DNA of 64,000 nucleotides from Archaeoglobus sp. UBA234 (GTDB lineage: Archaea; Halobacteriota; Archaeoglobi; Archaeoglobales; Archaeoglobaceae). A program made the position numbers and the translations under genes. The notes under the pieces are model-generated. The model saw nothing but the letters and a program-made list of their open reading frames with translations, did not search any database and was not told the origin of the DNA. Shown here one piece after another: positions 16,772 through 26,061 of the stretch. The DNA is taken from the NCBI GenBank assembly GCA_002494625.1, contig DACH01000016.1, positions 1 through 64,000 on the forward strand. The letters are read 5' to 3'. Position 1 is the first letter of the stretch. Each line of letters begins with the position of its first letter.

Positions 16772-17389
16772 ATGAAGCTCTTCAATGGAGTTTATGCCTA
16801 TGTCTGGGGAACAGCCCTGATGGACTCATCCAATACCTACATAGTTCTGGATGAAACATCCATTGTAATAGACCCTGGGTGCTTCAAAACCTTTGTAAAT
16901 CTATTCGGTCTGATGAAAAATGATGGGATTGAGATCTCAGATATGGATATCGTTTTTAACACCCACCTTCACAAAGATCACTGTGAGTCAAACCATCTAT
17001 TTTTGAAAAAGGGCGCTCTTCTTGCTCTCAACTCACTTGAATATGGTTCTAAACCTGATATTGATATTTCTAAGATGAGATATCTGAATTCTGGAAGATT
17101 AAACCTGGAATTCATTCACACACCCGGACACACTCCTGGAAGTACATCCATTTACATAGATGAGTTCTCAGCGACTATAACGGGGGACTTAATTTTTGAA
17201 AATGGTCTTCCTGGCAGGATTGATTTTGGCAGTAACACGCGTGAGATGGTAAGATCTCTTGAAAAAATACAGAATCTTGACTCCAGTTTCCTTCTTCCAG
17301 GTCATGGAAGAATTCTTGAAGGAAAAGAAGGTATAAGATTGCTTATTGAAAAAGCCATACAGATTATAACAAGAAGGGGGGATGAATAA
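16772..17389 (+). CDS. Metallo-beta-lactamase-fold hydrolase
   Basis: MBL-superfamily enzyme of 205 aa. The HxHxDH motif is NTHLHKDHCESN, the second His region is FIHTPGHTPGSTS, the metal Asp is in ITGDLIFENG and the last His in LLPGHGRILEG. It is the glyoxalase II-like subgroup, which hydrolyses thioesters or related bonds; the exact substrate cannot be read. ATG 16772 follows GGGGAGGT by six bases. It is divergent from the TatD-like gene. No N-terminal signal is seen, so it is cytosolic. Confidence 0.85.
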   Translation: MKLFNGVYAYVWGTALMDSSNTYIVLDETSIVIDPGCFKTFVNLFGLMKNDGIEISDMDIVFNTHLHKDHCESNHLFLKKGALLALNSLEYGSKPDIDISKMRYLNSGRLNLEFIHTPGHTPGSTSIYIDEFSATITGDLIFENGLPGRIDFGSNTREMVRSLEKIQNLDSSFLLPGHGRILEGKEGIRLLIEKAIQIITRRGDE

Positions 17390-17496
17390 AAAATATCATT
17401 AATTTTAATTACCAAATGTCAATTAAATAAAAACTCCCGGGAGATAACTTTCATAACATCCAGAAAAGTTATTTTTAGTTTCATCAAGTATAGACG

Positions 17497-20400
17497 ATGA
17501 ACCTTACTCTTGACAGATTTTTTCCATTGTTTTATAAAAAAGATGAAGTTGATGAAGAGGCAGAGTATAGATTTTTGAAGGAGATTGAGGAGTATCATTC
17601 TCTTCTCTTAGAAAAAGTGAATGAGGCTTACTCAGTAGCTGAAACTGCAAGAAAAAAGGGATTTGACCCGGTAAAAAGGGTTGAGATTCCTGTTGCGAAA
17701 AACATGGCAGAGAGAGTTGAGAAACTTTTAAACCTGCCAGGAATATCTGAAAAAATTCAGGAACTCGAGGAAAAGGGGGTTTCCAGGGAAAAAATTTGCT
17801 TCATTGTTGCTGAAGATATTTTTCAGGGGAAATTTGGTGGATTCGATGTGGAAGAGGCTATTGACAGAGCGGTAAGGGCGGCTGTGGCAATTCTTACAGA
17901 AGGAGTTGTTGCAGCGCCCATTGAAGGCATTGCAAGGGTAAAGCTTGATAGAAACTATGATGGGAGCAAGTTCCTCAAAATATACTATGCTGGACCCATA
18001 AGAAGTGCTGGTGGAACCGCTCAGGTGATATCTGTTCTTGTTGGAGATTATGTCAGAAGGCTGGCTGGGATAAACAGGTATATCCCTACAGAAGAAGAGA
18101 TTCTTCGCTATATTGAAGAAATCCCACTTTATAAAAAGGTGGCGAACCTTCAATATGTCCCCTCCGACGAGGAGATAAGGTTAATTGTTTCAAAATGTCC
18201 GGTTTGCATTGATGGGGAGCCAACAGAGGATGAGGAGGTATCAGGGCACAGAGATCTTGAGAGAGTTGAGACCAACAGGATAAGAGGTGGTATGGCTCTT
18301 GTAATCGCAGAAGGTATAGCTTTGAAAGCTCCCAAGCTGAAAAAGCTCGTTGAAGAGCTCAAAATAGATGGATGGGAATGGCTTGACAGACTTGTGGGAA
18401 AGGGATCGAAATCTGAAAATGATAGCAACGAAATCAAACCCAAGGATAAATATCTCTCAGATATAGTTGCTGGAAGACCTGTTTTCAGCCATCCATCCAG
18501 AAAGGGAGGTTTCAGACTCAGATATGGTAGAGCAAGAAATTCTGGGTTTGCTACTGTTGGAATAAACCCTGCTGTAATGGTTATTACAGGTAACTTCATT
18601 GCAATAGGTACACAGATGAAAATAGAACGCCCTGGGAAGGCAGGAGGAGTTGTTCCCGTCACATCAATTGAAGGTCCGACTGTAAGACTGAAAAATGGAG
18701 ATGTGATTAAAATAAATTCTGAAAAACTGGCGAATCTTTACAAAGATCAGGTCGACACCATAATCGATGTGGGGGAGATTCTGATAAATTTCGGCGATTT
18801 TCTGGAAAATAATCATCCTCTGCTACCTGCATCCTATACATATGAATGGTGGCTTTCTGAGGTAGAGGGTCGGATTCCTGAAGGTGATTACAGGGAGATA
18901 AGTGAAGAGGAGGCATTGAAGCTTTGTGACACCTATGGTGTGCCATTGCATCCTGATTACACTTACCTCTGGCATGATATCAGTCTTGATGAATTCAAAC
19001 AATTGAGGGCTTATGTGTCTGAAACGGGAAAAATAGAGGGGAAGTATGGAAAAAGCTCACTTGTGTTGCCCCTCAACAAGAAAATAAAGGTAATTCTTGA
19101 GAAAATACTGCTCGAACACAAGCTAAGAGACGGTCTGATTGTCATTGAGAAATGGAAGGTTTTTGTCAGATGTCTTGGACTTGATCCTGGTTTGAAGATA
19201 GTCAGAGACATATCCCAGGGTAAAAGCATCCTTGAGAATATCAAATATCTTTCGGGACTGGATGTAAGAGCAAAGGCTCCAACGAGAATAGGTGCAAGAA
19301 TGGGAAGGCCTGAAAAAGCCAAAGAAAGGAGGATGAGTCCACCACCACATGTCCTTTTTCCATTAGGGCAGAGTGGAGGTAAGACAAGAGATATAAAGAA
19401 TGCTATTAACTACACCAGCTCTTATAATTCTGCAAAGGGCGAAATAATCGTGGAAGCTGCTGTGAGGATCTGTGAGAAATGCGAGAAAGAAAACATATGG
19501 TCTAAGTGTGAATGTGGTGGAGACACGGCTCCTGCAAACTATTGTCAGAGATGCAAACTGAAGTTTATGGAAAGCAAATGTCCGAAGTGTGGAGGAGAGT
19601 GTGAAGGATACAGGAGGAAGAAAATAAATGTAAGGGAACTTTTTGATAAGGCACTTAAAAATCTGAATGAGAGAGAAGTAAAATCGCCTGTTAAGGGAGT
19701 AATAGGTTTGACAAACAGAAACAAAATCTCAGAAAGACTTGAGAAAGGGATTCTAAGAGCAAAACATGAGGTTTTCGTATTCAAAGATGGAACGATCAGA
19801 TATGACATGACAGACCTCCCTCTGACTCATTTCAAGCCCTATGAGATTGGTGTTACCGTTGAGAAGTTAAAGGAGCTTGGTTACAACTATGATTGGAATG
19901 GAAACCCCCTGACAAGAGAGGATCAGATCGTAGAACTTAAACCACAGGATATCATCCTTGCAAAGGATGCAGCCGAATACCTTCTGAAAGCGTCGAGGTT
20001 TATTGATGACCTTCTGACAAAATTTTATGGACTTGAACCATTTTACAATGCAGATTCAATAGAGGATTTGATAGGCCACCTTGTTATCGGACTTGCTCCG
20101 CATACTTCTGCAGGCGTTCTTGGAAGAATAATAGGTTTCTCAGATGTTCTTGCTGGTTATGCCCACCCGTACTTCCATGCTGCAAAGAGGAGGAACTGTG
20201 ATGGTGATGAAGATTGTGTAATGCTTTTGCTTGACGGACTGATAAACTTCTCCCGTCACTTCCTGCCTGAGAAGAGAGGTGGGCAGATGGATGCACCCCT
20301 TGTTTTAACAACGATCCTTGATCCGAGGGAGGTTGACAGTGAGGTGCACAACATGGATGTAATTGACAGGTACCCTCTCTCCTTCTATCTTTCCACACTT

Positions 20401-20949
20401 GAGTATGCAAATCCAAAGGATATATCGGGATTAATCGAAAGAGTTGAGGACAGACTTGGTTCTGAGAGGAGATACTATGGTTTGAGGTTTACACATGATA
20501 CGGATAATATTGCAGCGGGAGTAAAAATATGTGCATACAAATCTCTCAAAACGATGCAGGAAAAGGTTACAGCTCAGATGGAAATTGCGGAAAAACTGAT
20601 ATCGGTTGATGAACACGATGTGGCAGAAAGGGTTATAACAACCCACTTCCTTCCCGATTTGATTGGAAATCTTAGGGCATTTTCAAAACAGGAGTTCAGA
20701 TGTGTTAAGTGCAATACAAAATATAAAAGAGTCCCTCTTGCAGGAAGATGCGTAAAATGTGGGGGAAATCTGACCCTCTCCGTCCACGAAAGCTCGATCA
20801 AAAAATATCTTGATATCTCAAAGTATCTGAGTCAGAAATACAATGTTACGGAATACACCAGACAGAGATTGATGTTGATTGAGCTTGAAATAAATTCTCT
20901 TTTCGAAAATGAACTCAACAGGCAGGTGAGAATAAGTGATTTCTTCTGA
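17497..20949 (+). CDS. polC: DNA polymerase D large (catalytic) subunit DP2
   Basis: Catalytic subunit of the archaeal replicative family D polymerase; the small exonuclease subunit DP1 is not in the window. Length 1150 aa is the usual intein-free length. Visible signs are the N-terminal KIYYAGPIRSAGGTAQ stretch, GRARNSGFAT and GQSGGKTRDI, a Cys-rich zinc module (about 652-705: CEKC, CECGG, CQRC, CPKCGG), the catalytic double-barrel Asp region DGDEDCVMLLLDG, and a C-terminal zinc finger (CVKCNTKY then CVKCGG) for DP1 or PCNA contact. ATG 17497 lies 36 bases after a possible TTATTTTTAG box. No intein insertion is present at the conserved blocks. Confidence 0.97.
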   Translation: MNLTLDRFFPLFYKKDEVDEEAEYRFLKEIEEYHSLLLEKVNEAYSVAETARKKGFDPVKRVEIPVAKNMAERVEKLLNLPGISEKIQELEEKGVSREKICFIVAEDIFQGKFGGFDVEEAIDRAVRAAVAILTEGVVAAPIEGIARVKLDRNYDGSKFLKIYYAGPIRSAGGTAQVISVLVGDYVRRLAGINRYIPTEEEILRYIEEIPLYKKVANLQYVPSDEEIRLIVSKCPVCIDGEPTEDEEVSGHRDLERVETNRIRGGMALVIAEGIALKAPKLKKLVEELKIDGWEWLDRLVGKGSKSENDSNEIKPKDKYLSDIVAGRPVFSHPSRKGGFRLRYGRARNSGFATVGINPAVMVITGNFIAIGTQMKIERPGKAGGVVPVTSIEGPTVRLKNGDVIKINSEKLANLYKDQVDTIIDVGEILINFGDFLENNHPLLPASYTYEWWLSEVEGRIPEGDYREISEEEALKLCDTYGVPLHPDYTYLWHDISLDEFKQLRAYVSETGKIEGKYGKSSLVLPLNKKIKVILEKILLEHKLRDGLIVIEKWKVFVRCLGLDPGLKIVRDISQGKSILENIKYLSGLDVRAKAPTRIGARMGRPEKAKERRMSPPPHVLFPLGQSGGKTRDIKNAINYTSSYNSAKGEIIVEAAVRICEKCEKENIWSKCECGGDTAPANYCQRCKLKFMESKCPKCGGECEGYRRKKINVRELFDKALKNLNEREVKSPVKGVIGLTNRNKISERLEKGILRAKHEVFVFKDGTIRYDMTDLPLTHFKPYEIGVTVEKLKELGYNYDWNGNPLTREDQIVELKPQDIILAKDAAEYLLKASRFIDDLLTKFYGLEPFYNADSIEDLIGHLVIGLAPHTSAGVLGRIIGFSDVLAGYAHPYFHAAKRRNCDGDEDCVMLLLDGLINFSRHFLPEKRGGQMDAPLVLTTILDPREVDSEVHNMDVIDRYPLSFYLSTLEYANPKDISGLIERVEDRLGSERRYYGLRFTHDTDNIAAGVKICAYKSLKTMQEKVTAQMEIAEKLISVDEHDVAERVITTHFLPDLIGNLRAFSKQEFRCVKCNTKYKRVPLAGRCVKCGGNLTLSVHESSIKKYLDISKYLSQKYNVTEYTRQRLMLIELEINSLFENELNRQVRISDFF

Positions 20950-21013
20950 CCTTTTAGTTTCATCCTTTTTAACCCCAAAAATTTGAAATATCCTTTAAAG
21001 TAACTATACCAAA

Positions 21014-21913
21014 ATGATTTCTGTAAGATACGATGAGATAGCTCTGAAGAGCAGATTTGTTAGAAACAGATTTGAAAAGATTCTGACAGGCAACATGGAT
21101 AGGGTTCTCAGAAGGGATTTCGATGGCAACTTTAGAATCAGGAGAGGTTATGGAAGAATTTATATCGATTCAGCTTCACATTCTGAATCGTTTTCTGAGG
21201 AAGAACTCAGAATTGCAAGGAGAATTTCGAAAGTTTTTGGAGTTGTTAGTGCCGATGTTTCTGTGAAGATGGAACTCGATCTGGAAGAAAATGCAAGAAG
21301 GATTGCTGAAATTTTTGAAAATGTGAAGGGAAGGACTTTTGCAGTCAGGGTCAAGAGAACCGGGAGGCATAGTTTTACATCAATGGATGCGGCGAGAATA
21401 ATTGGTAGAGAGGTTGTAAAGAAGGGTGGAATGGTTGATTTGAAAAATCCGGAGGTTGAGATTTCTGTTGAGATCCGGGATTCAGACCTATATCTCATTA
21501 CCGATTCCTTCAGAGGTTTCAGGGGCTTGCCCGTTGGAACTCAGGAGAGGGTTTTGTGTATTTTGTCTGATGAAAAATCCCTCCTTTCATCCTGGTATGC
21601 GTTGAAGAGGGGTTGTGACATAGATGTTCTGATGAATCCTGAGTTCTCTTGGATGCTGGATGTATTGTCCTACTGGGCTTCATACCGAGAGATTAGATCC
21701 TTTGAGAGTGATGGAAATCTTGATGAGATGCTTGAGAATGCGTATGAAAGTGGTTATAAGGCAATTTTCTGTTCAATTTCTTCAGACGAGCTGGATAGGT
21801 ATTCTGAACTTCTTAGAAAAAGAAAAATGCCTGTTTTCATGCCACTGTTGCCATTTAGTGGTGATGAAATTGAAAAAAAGCTCCTTTTAATAAAAGGTGA
21901 AGTAGATGGCTGA
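21014..21913 (+). CDS. ThiI-like THUMP protein with degenerate PP-loop
   Basis: Resembles ThiI, the tRNA 4-thiouridine synthetase: an N-terminal ferredoxin-like domain (SVRYDEIALKSRFVR), a THUMP domain (about 55-165: GRTFAVRVKRTGRHSF, GREVVKKGGMVDLKNPEV) and the linker GFRGLPVGTQERV. In active ThiI this linker leads into the PP-loop SGGxDS; here it reads LSDEKSLLSSW, so the ATP-binding signature is lost. The protein is also short, 299 aa against about 380. It probably binds tRNA without activating uridine, or acts in another complex. It overlaps panE by eight bases. Confidence 0.75.
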   Translation: MISVRYDEIALKSRFVRNRFEKILTGNMDRVLRRDFDGNFRIRRGYGRIYIDSASHSESFSEEELRIARRISKVFGVVSADVSVKMELDLEENARRIAEIFENVKGRTFAVRVKRTGRHSFTSMDAARIIGREVVKKGGMVDLKNPEVEISVEIRDSDLYLITDSFRGFRGLPVGTQERVLCILSDEKSLLSSWYALKRGCDIDVLMNPEFSWMLDVLSYWASYREIRSFESDGNLDEMLENAYESGYKAIFCSISSDELDRYSELLRKRKMPVFMPLLPFSGDEIEKKLLLIKGEVDG

Positions 21914-22805
21914 ACAGAAAATCCAGATAATGGGGGCAGGAGCCATAGGTTGCCTTTTTGGAGCGATGGTTCAGCTTGCAGGTTATGATGTTGTTTTTGT
22001 TGGTAGAGGAGAGCAGCTTAAAGCTCTGCAGAACACGGGGCTTCAGATCACGGGACTAATTAACACAAAACTTGAGGTTGTGGCAACCGATAAGCCGGTA
22101 GATGCAGATATAACGATTGTTTCGGTAAAATCCTATGATACAGAAAATGCTGCCCAACTTCTATCCCGTGTGGATTGTGGAATTACCTTTACGATTCAGA
22201 ATGGTATTGGAAATCTTGAGATCCTCTCTATGTATCTGGACACAGTTGTTGGTGGTGTGACCACCTATGGGGCGAATTTAGTTAAGCCGGGAACAGTTAA
22301 TTTTGCGGGAGAGGGGATAACCTACGCGGGAAATGACGGATTCGTAAGCAGGGAAGCAGAGGCTGTTGTGAAAGTGCTTGTGGATAGTGGCATGAACTGC
22401 CAGGCTGTTGATAACATCAGTAGCAGAATATGGAGTAAAGCCATAGTCAATGCAGCGATAAACCCGTTGACAGCAATCTGTAGAGTTAGGAATGGAAGTG
22501 TAGTTGAAATCAATGAACTCTGGGAAATTGCAGAGGCAATTATTGAAGAGGGAGAGAACTTGATGAAAAAAATGGGCATCAGGATATCGCAGAATCTCAG
22601 GGATCTTGTGAGAGAGGTGGCAATAAAAACAGCAAAAAATAAATCCTCCATGCTTCAGGACATTGAGAGAGGTAGAAGAACCGAGGTGGATTTTATAAAT
22701 GGTAAAATAGCTGAGCTTGCTGAAAAGCATGGAGTTGATGCAAGGGTTAACAGGTTGATTGCAAACCTTGTGAAGGGGGTTGAGAAATCACATGGTTTCA
22801 TTTAA
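21906..22805 (+). CDS. panE: 2-Dehydropantoate 2-reductase
   Basis: NADPH-dependent reductase making pantoate for coenzyme A. The N-terminal Rossmann loop is IQIMGAGAIGCLFGAMV, and VSVKSYDT and TIQNGIGNLE follow as in the family. The catalytic Lys lies in SRIWSKAIVNAAINPLTAI, with the conserved Asn. The C-terminal helical domain ends with MLQDIERGRRTEVDFINGKI, the substrate-binding Ser/Glu segment. Length 299 aa is normal. The start overlaps the upstream THUMP gene and the end overlaps the downstream membrane-protein gene by 14 bases, so the three are probably translated from one message. Confidence 0.92.
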   Translation: MAEQKIQIMGAGAIGCLFGAMVQLAGYDVVFVGRGEQLKALQNTGLQITGLINTKLEVVATDKPVDADITIVSVKSYDTENAAQLLSRVDCGITFTIQNGIGNLEILSMYLDTVVGGVTTYGANLVKPGTVNFAGEGITYAGNDGFVSREAEAVVKVLVDSGMNCQAVDNISSRIWSKAIVNAAINPLTAICRVRNGSVVEINELWEIAEAIIEEGENLMKKMGIRISQNLRDLVREVAIKTAKNKSSMLQDIERGRRTEVDFINGKIAELAEKHGVDARVNRLIANLVKGVEKSHGFI

Positions 22806-23259
22806 CGAAATGTTGAATGTTTTACTTGTCTCAGCTCTTCCAATTTCAGAACTGAGAGGTGGAATTCCTCTTGCCCTTTACTATGGCTTCCCTCCCCTCC
22901 AGGCTTATATAATCTGTGTAATTGCAAATGCTCTCCCGATTCCTTTTATACTCCTTTTTCTTGATAGTATTGGTAGAATTCTCGAAAGATGGAGGGTCAC
23001 TTCCAGAATTTACAGGTACCTGATTGGAAGGACTGAAAGAAAGAGAGATATTATTGATAGATATGGTTATCCTGGACTTTCTATTTTTGTTGCAATCCCG
23101 CTCCCCATAACAGGTGCATGGACGGGAAGTCTCCTCGCTTTTCTTCTTGGAATGGATAGAATGAAATCTTTTGCATATATATTTGTGGGGATAATGGTGG
23201 CTGGAGCTATTGTGACTCTCACATCCTTTGGAGTTATAAGTATAGTCAGAATCTGGTAG
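22792..23259 (+). CDS. COG2426-type small membrane protein (putative exporter)
   Basis: Integral membrane protein of 155 aa with about four helices (near residues 5-25, 35-60, 95-120 and 125-150). The N-terminal stretch SALPISELRGGIPLALYYG and the later AIPLPITGAWTGSLLAFLLG are the paired motifs of the family annotated as small multidrug export protein; transport has not been shown for most members. The fold is DedA-like with re-entrant loops. ATG 22792 is inside panE, with GGGGGT upstream, so coupling with panE is likely. Confidence 0.75.
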   Translation: MVSFNEMLNVLLVSALPISELRGGIPLALYYGFPPLQAYIICVIANALPIPFILLFLDSIGRILERWRVTSRIYRYLIGRTERKRDIIDRYGYPGLSIFVAIPLPITGAWTGSLLAFLLGMDRMKSFAYIFVGIMVAGAIVTLTSFGVISIVRIW

Positions 23260-23345
23260 CTTTTTTATCTTCAGTTACGGGTTTATCATTTACCATCCAA
23301 AAAACTTTAAAACCTATCATTGTTTTTGACTTAGCGGTGGTAAGC

Positions 23346-23894
23346 ATGACACATAATATGCCAGTGAAGGAAATCATGACGAGGGAAGTTTGTACAGCAT
23401 TGATGGATGAATCCCTTCTGAATGCATCAAGAAGAATGCTCGAATATGGTGTTGGAAGTGTAGTTGTAATGGAAAATGGCCATCCTGTTGGTATTGTGAC
23501 CGAAAAAGACCTTGTGGAAAAGGTAATCTCAAGGAATAAAGTCCCCTCTGAAGTCCTTTTGAAGGATATAATGACATCACCCCTTATTGTTGCCGATCCT
23601 CACACCAGCCTGAGGGAGGCTGCACAACTCATGCTCAGAAAAGGCATCAGAAGACTCCCAATTGTGGATAATGGCAAGCTTGTGGGTATAATTACTGACA
23701 ATGATATTTTGAGTGTCTCTCTTGACCTCATAGAGTCGAATGAGATTAAAAACTATAAGATGCTCCTGAGAGAAGAAATTGCTGAAGATCTCGGTTTCGG
23801 GAAATGTGAGAAATGCGGTAAGCTTTCAGACTTTCTTGAGGAAATAGATGGGCTCAGGCTCTGTGAGGACTGTGCAGAGCTAACTCATGAATGA
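23346..23894 (+). CDS. Two-CBS-domain protein with C-terminal zinc ribbon
   Basis: Protein of 182 aa. Two CBS modules (about residues 5-58 and 70-125: VKEIMTREV, PVGIVTEKDLV; LKDIMTSPLIV, LVGIITDNDIL) form one Bateman pair that normally binds adenosyl ligands such as AMP or SAM. The tail has CEKCGKLSDF and CEDCAEL, a four-Cys zinc ribbon. ATG 23346 is chosen because GTG 23337 lies in the SD GGTGG. It is the first gene of a tight group with a second CBS protein and an RNA ligase, overlapping or nearly so, which suggests a nucleotide-sensing role in RNA metabolism (inference). Confidence 0.82.
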   Translation: MTHNMPVKEIMTREVCTALMDESLLNASRRMLEYGVGSVVVMENGHPVGIVTEKDLVEKVISRNKVPSEVLLKDIMTSPLIVADPHTSLREAAQLMLRKGIRRLPIVDNGKLVGIITDNDILSVSLDLIESNEIKNYKMLLREEIAEDLGFGKCEKCGKLSDFLEEIDGLRLCEDCAELTHE

Positions 23895-23905
23895 GGGGGA
23901 GTTTG

Positions 23906-24844
23906 ATGATAAACAGGGATAGCTTTTCGAGAGAGAAACCAGGTAGGGAGAAGAGAGCATCAAAAAAACAGAAGCCTGGAGATATAATGGATCTGTGCAC
24001 GAAAAATGTTGTAACTCTCCCACCAACCTCGACAATAATGTCTGCAATGAAATCAATGATAAAATACCATTTCAGGAGGATGCCTATAGCAGACCCTGGA
24101 ACAAAGAGGCTTGAGGGCATTCTGACTGTAACAGATATAATAAATTTCTTTGGTGGAGGAGAAAAGTATAGAATCGTCCAGAACAGATACGACGGAAATT
24201 TGATGGCTGCTGTCAATGAGGATGTCGAGGCTATAATGGAGGAGAATGTGGTAACAGTCGATTTTACATCGTCCTTTGAGGATGCCATTGAACTCATGCT
24301 TGAGAAAAGAGTAGGAGGATGCCCTGTTGTTGACAAAGAAGGTATTGTTCTTGGGATTATAACTGAAAAAGACATCCTCAATTATCTCTCTGAAAATGGA
24401 TATCTTGATGGGTTCGTCAGCGATTATATGACAAGAGGTGTGATTACCGCAACTCCTGATACCACGATTGAAGAAGCGATGAAAGTGATGATAAATGAGA
24501 GAATGAGGAGACTTCCCATAATAAGTGATGGTATTCTGGTGGGTATGGTTACAGCAAGGGAGATCCTCAGGTACTTTGGAACCGGAGAAGCTTTTAAAAT
24601 GCTCGTTACAGGAGATATAAGAGATGCGTTAAATCAACCTCTTTCATACATCCTTTCAAATGAAAATCTCAAAGTTTACAGGGAACCCATTACTGTTCCA
24701 CCAACCATGAAGATTTCCGAGCTTGCACAGGCTATGAGGGGCTCGGGATATGGTGTAGCTCTTATAGTTAGCAACGGGAGCTTGGAAGGGATCATCACCG
24801 AAAGAGATATGGTCAGGTTCCTTTACTCCAAACTTCAGGAATGA
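23906..24844 (+). CDS. Four-CBS-domain protein
   Basis: Cytosolic protein of 312 aa made of four CBS modules in two Bateman pairs, at about residues 20-80 (GDIMDLCTKNVVTLPPTS), 105-165 (VEAIMEENVVTV, VLGIITEKDIL), 170-225 (VSDYMTRGVIT, LVGMVTAREIL) and 255-310 (YREPITVPPT, LEGIITERDMV). A basic N-terminal tail precedes them. No catalytic domain is attached, so it is a ligand-binding partner or regulator. ATG 23906 has GAGGGGGAG upstream; ATG 23891, overlapping the previous stop, is the alternative. Its stop overlaps the RNA ligase start (ATGA). Confidence 0.85.
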   Translation: MINRDSFSREKPGREKRASKKQKPGDIMDLCTKNVVTLPPTSTIMSAMKSMIKYHFRRMPIADPGTKRLEGILTVTDIINFFGGGEKYRIVQNRYDGNLMAAVNEDVEAIMEENVVTVDFTSSFEDAIELMLEKRVGGCPVVDKEGIVLGIITEKDILNYLSENGYLDGFVSDYMTRGVITATPDTTIEEAMKVMINERMRRLPIISDGILVGMVTAREILRYFGTGEAFKMLVTGDIRDALNQPLSYILSNENLKVYREPITVPPTMKISELAQAMRGSGYGVALIVSNGSLEGIITERDMVRFLYSKLQE

Positions 24845-25986
24845 GATTTGTTGCAGATGCTTTGAATCTCACACCTCCAGCTGCGAAAAGGCTGGAGGAA
24901 AGGAACATACTGAGAAGTGCATTTATTAAACATCCTTTTTTTCCGGATATTGTTGAGGCGCTGAAGCTGGAAAAGAAATTCGGAGAGTTTGAAGAGGGAA
25001 CACTTATTGTAAAGACAAATCATGGTCTCGAGATCGTCAGAGGTTATCCGAAAATCAGGAGAGCTCTTACACTATATCCAACTCTTAAGCGGCATTTTAA
25101 AGGAGATGTAGTGATAGAGGAAAAGATGAACGGTTATAATGTCAGAATTGTACTTTTCGGGAACAATCTTTATGCAATCACCAGAAGAGGATTTATCTGC
25201 CCCTACACGACGGAAAAAGCAAGAGAATTGATAAATGAGAGTTTTTTTTCTGACAATCCCTCATTAATGCTTTGCTGTGAGGCTGTAGGGATGGAGTCAC
25301 CCTATGTTATGAAGGATGTATATGATGTAAAGGGGCTTGACTTCTTTGTTTTTGATGTGAGAGACAGGAGGACAAACATTCCTCTGCCGGTTGAAAAGAA
25401 AATAAAGCTTTCAGAGGAGTATGACTTTAAAATCGCTCCTGTTCTCAAAAAATGCAGTGTTGAAAAGGCACACATCGAATGCAGAAATGTGATTGAAGAA
25501 CTTGGAGAGGGGGGAAGGGAGGGTGTGGTTATAAAAGACCCTGAAATGGTCACATCTCCTGTGAAATACACAGCAAGTCAATCCAACACATCTGATTTGA
25601 GCTATGCCTTCAGATATTTCAATGACTACGGTAAGGACTTCATGCTATCAAGAATTGTGAGAGAGGCATTTCAGAGCTTTGAATTTGGAGAAAGTGTTGA
25701 GGAGCTTGAAAAAAGATGTGAGAGGCTTGGGAGGGCTATTCTTAAATCAATGGTGGAGAGCATTGAAAATGTTGCGAATGGAAGAAAGGTTACTGAGAAA
25801 CACAGGCTCAGATTCAGAAGTGAGGGAGTCATGTACCTCTTTATGCAGCAAATCAGGAAAATGGGTGTGGAAGTAATCTTTCACGAGCCGAAGTTTGAGA
25901 AGGGTTATCATGTTCTGGAGTTTGAGAGGGTTCTTGTGAGCACGACAGATAAAATAAGACACCATCTTGAGGGTAATCTCTGGTAG
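24841..25986 (+). CDS. ATP-dependent RNA ligase (Rnl3/Pab1020 family)
   Basis: Archaeal homodimeric RNA ligase of 381 aa joining RNA ends through adenylated intermediates. The nucleotidyltransferase motif I Lys is K95 in IEEKMNGYNV; motif III-like FFVFDVRD, motif IV GREGVVIKDP and motif V TSPVKY follow. The C-terminal helical domain (about 270-381) is specific to this family and mediates dimerisation. It can circularise RNA in studied relatives; the cellular target is uncertain. ATG overlaps the upstream CBS gene's stop by four bases, so translational coupling with a CBS adenosyl sensor is likely. Confidence 0.9.
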   Translation: MRFVADALNLTPPAAKRLEERNILRSAFIKHPFFPDIVEALKLEKKFGEFEEGTLIVKTNHGLEIVRGYPKIRRALTLYPTLKRHFKGDVVIEEKMNGYNVRIVLFGNNLYAITRRGFICPYTTEKARELINESFFSDNPSLMLCCEAVGMESPYVMKDVYDVKGLDFFVFDVRDRRTNIPLPVEKKIKLSEEYDFKIAPVLKKCSVEKAHIECRNVIEELGEGGREGVVIKDPEMVTSPVKYTASQSNTSDLSYAFRYFNDYGKDFMLSRIVREAFQSFEFGESVEELEKRCERLGRAILKSMVESIENVANGRKVTEKHRLRFRSEGVMYLFMQQIRKMGVEVIFHEPKFEKGYHVLEFERVLVSTTDKIRHHLEGNLW

Positions 25987-26061
25987 ATTTTATGTGTAAC
26001 TGTTAATTTGCGATAGATTCTCATCAGTGAATTATTTAAGACCTTCCGGGCTTTGTTGTTT

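Noticed and set aside
17432..17441. CTCCCGGGAG palindrome upstream of the polymerase D gene
   Set aside because: Ten bases, not placed at a promoter position relative to the start; chance is a fair explanation.
17497..20949. Possible intein in polymerase D or CDC48
   Set aside because: Both proteins run through their conserved blocks without intein splicing motifs; the CDC48 insert lacks intein blocks and is too short.
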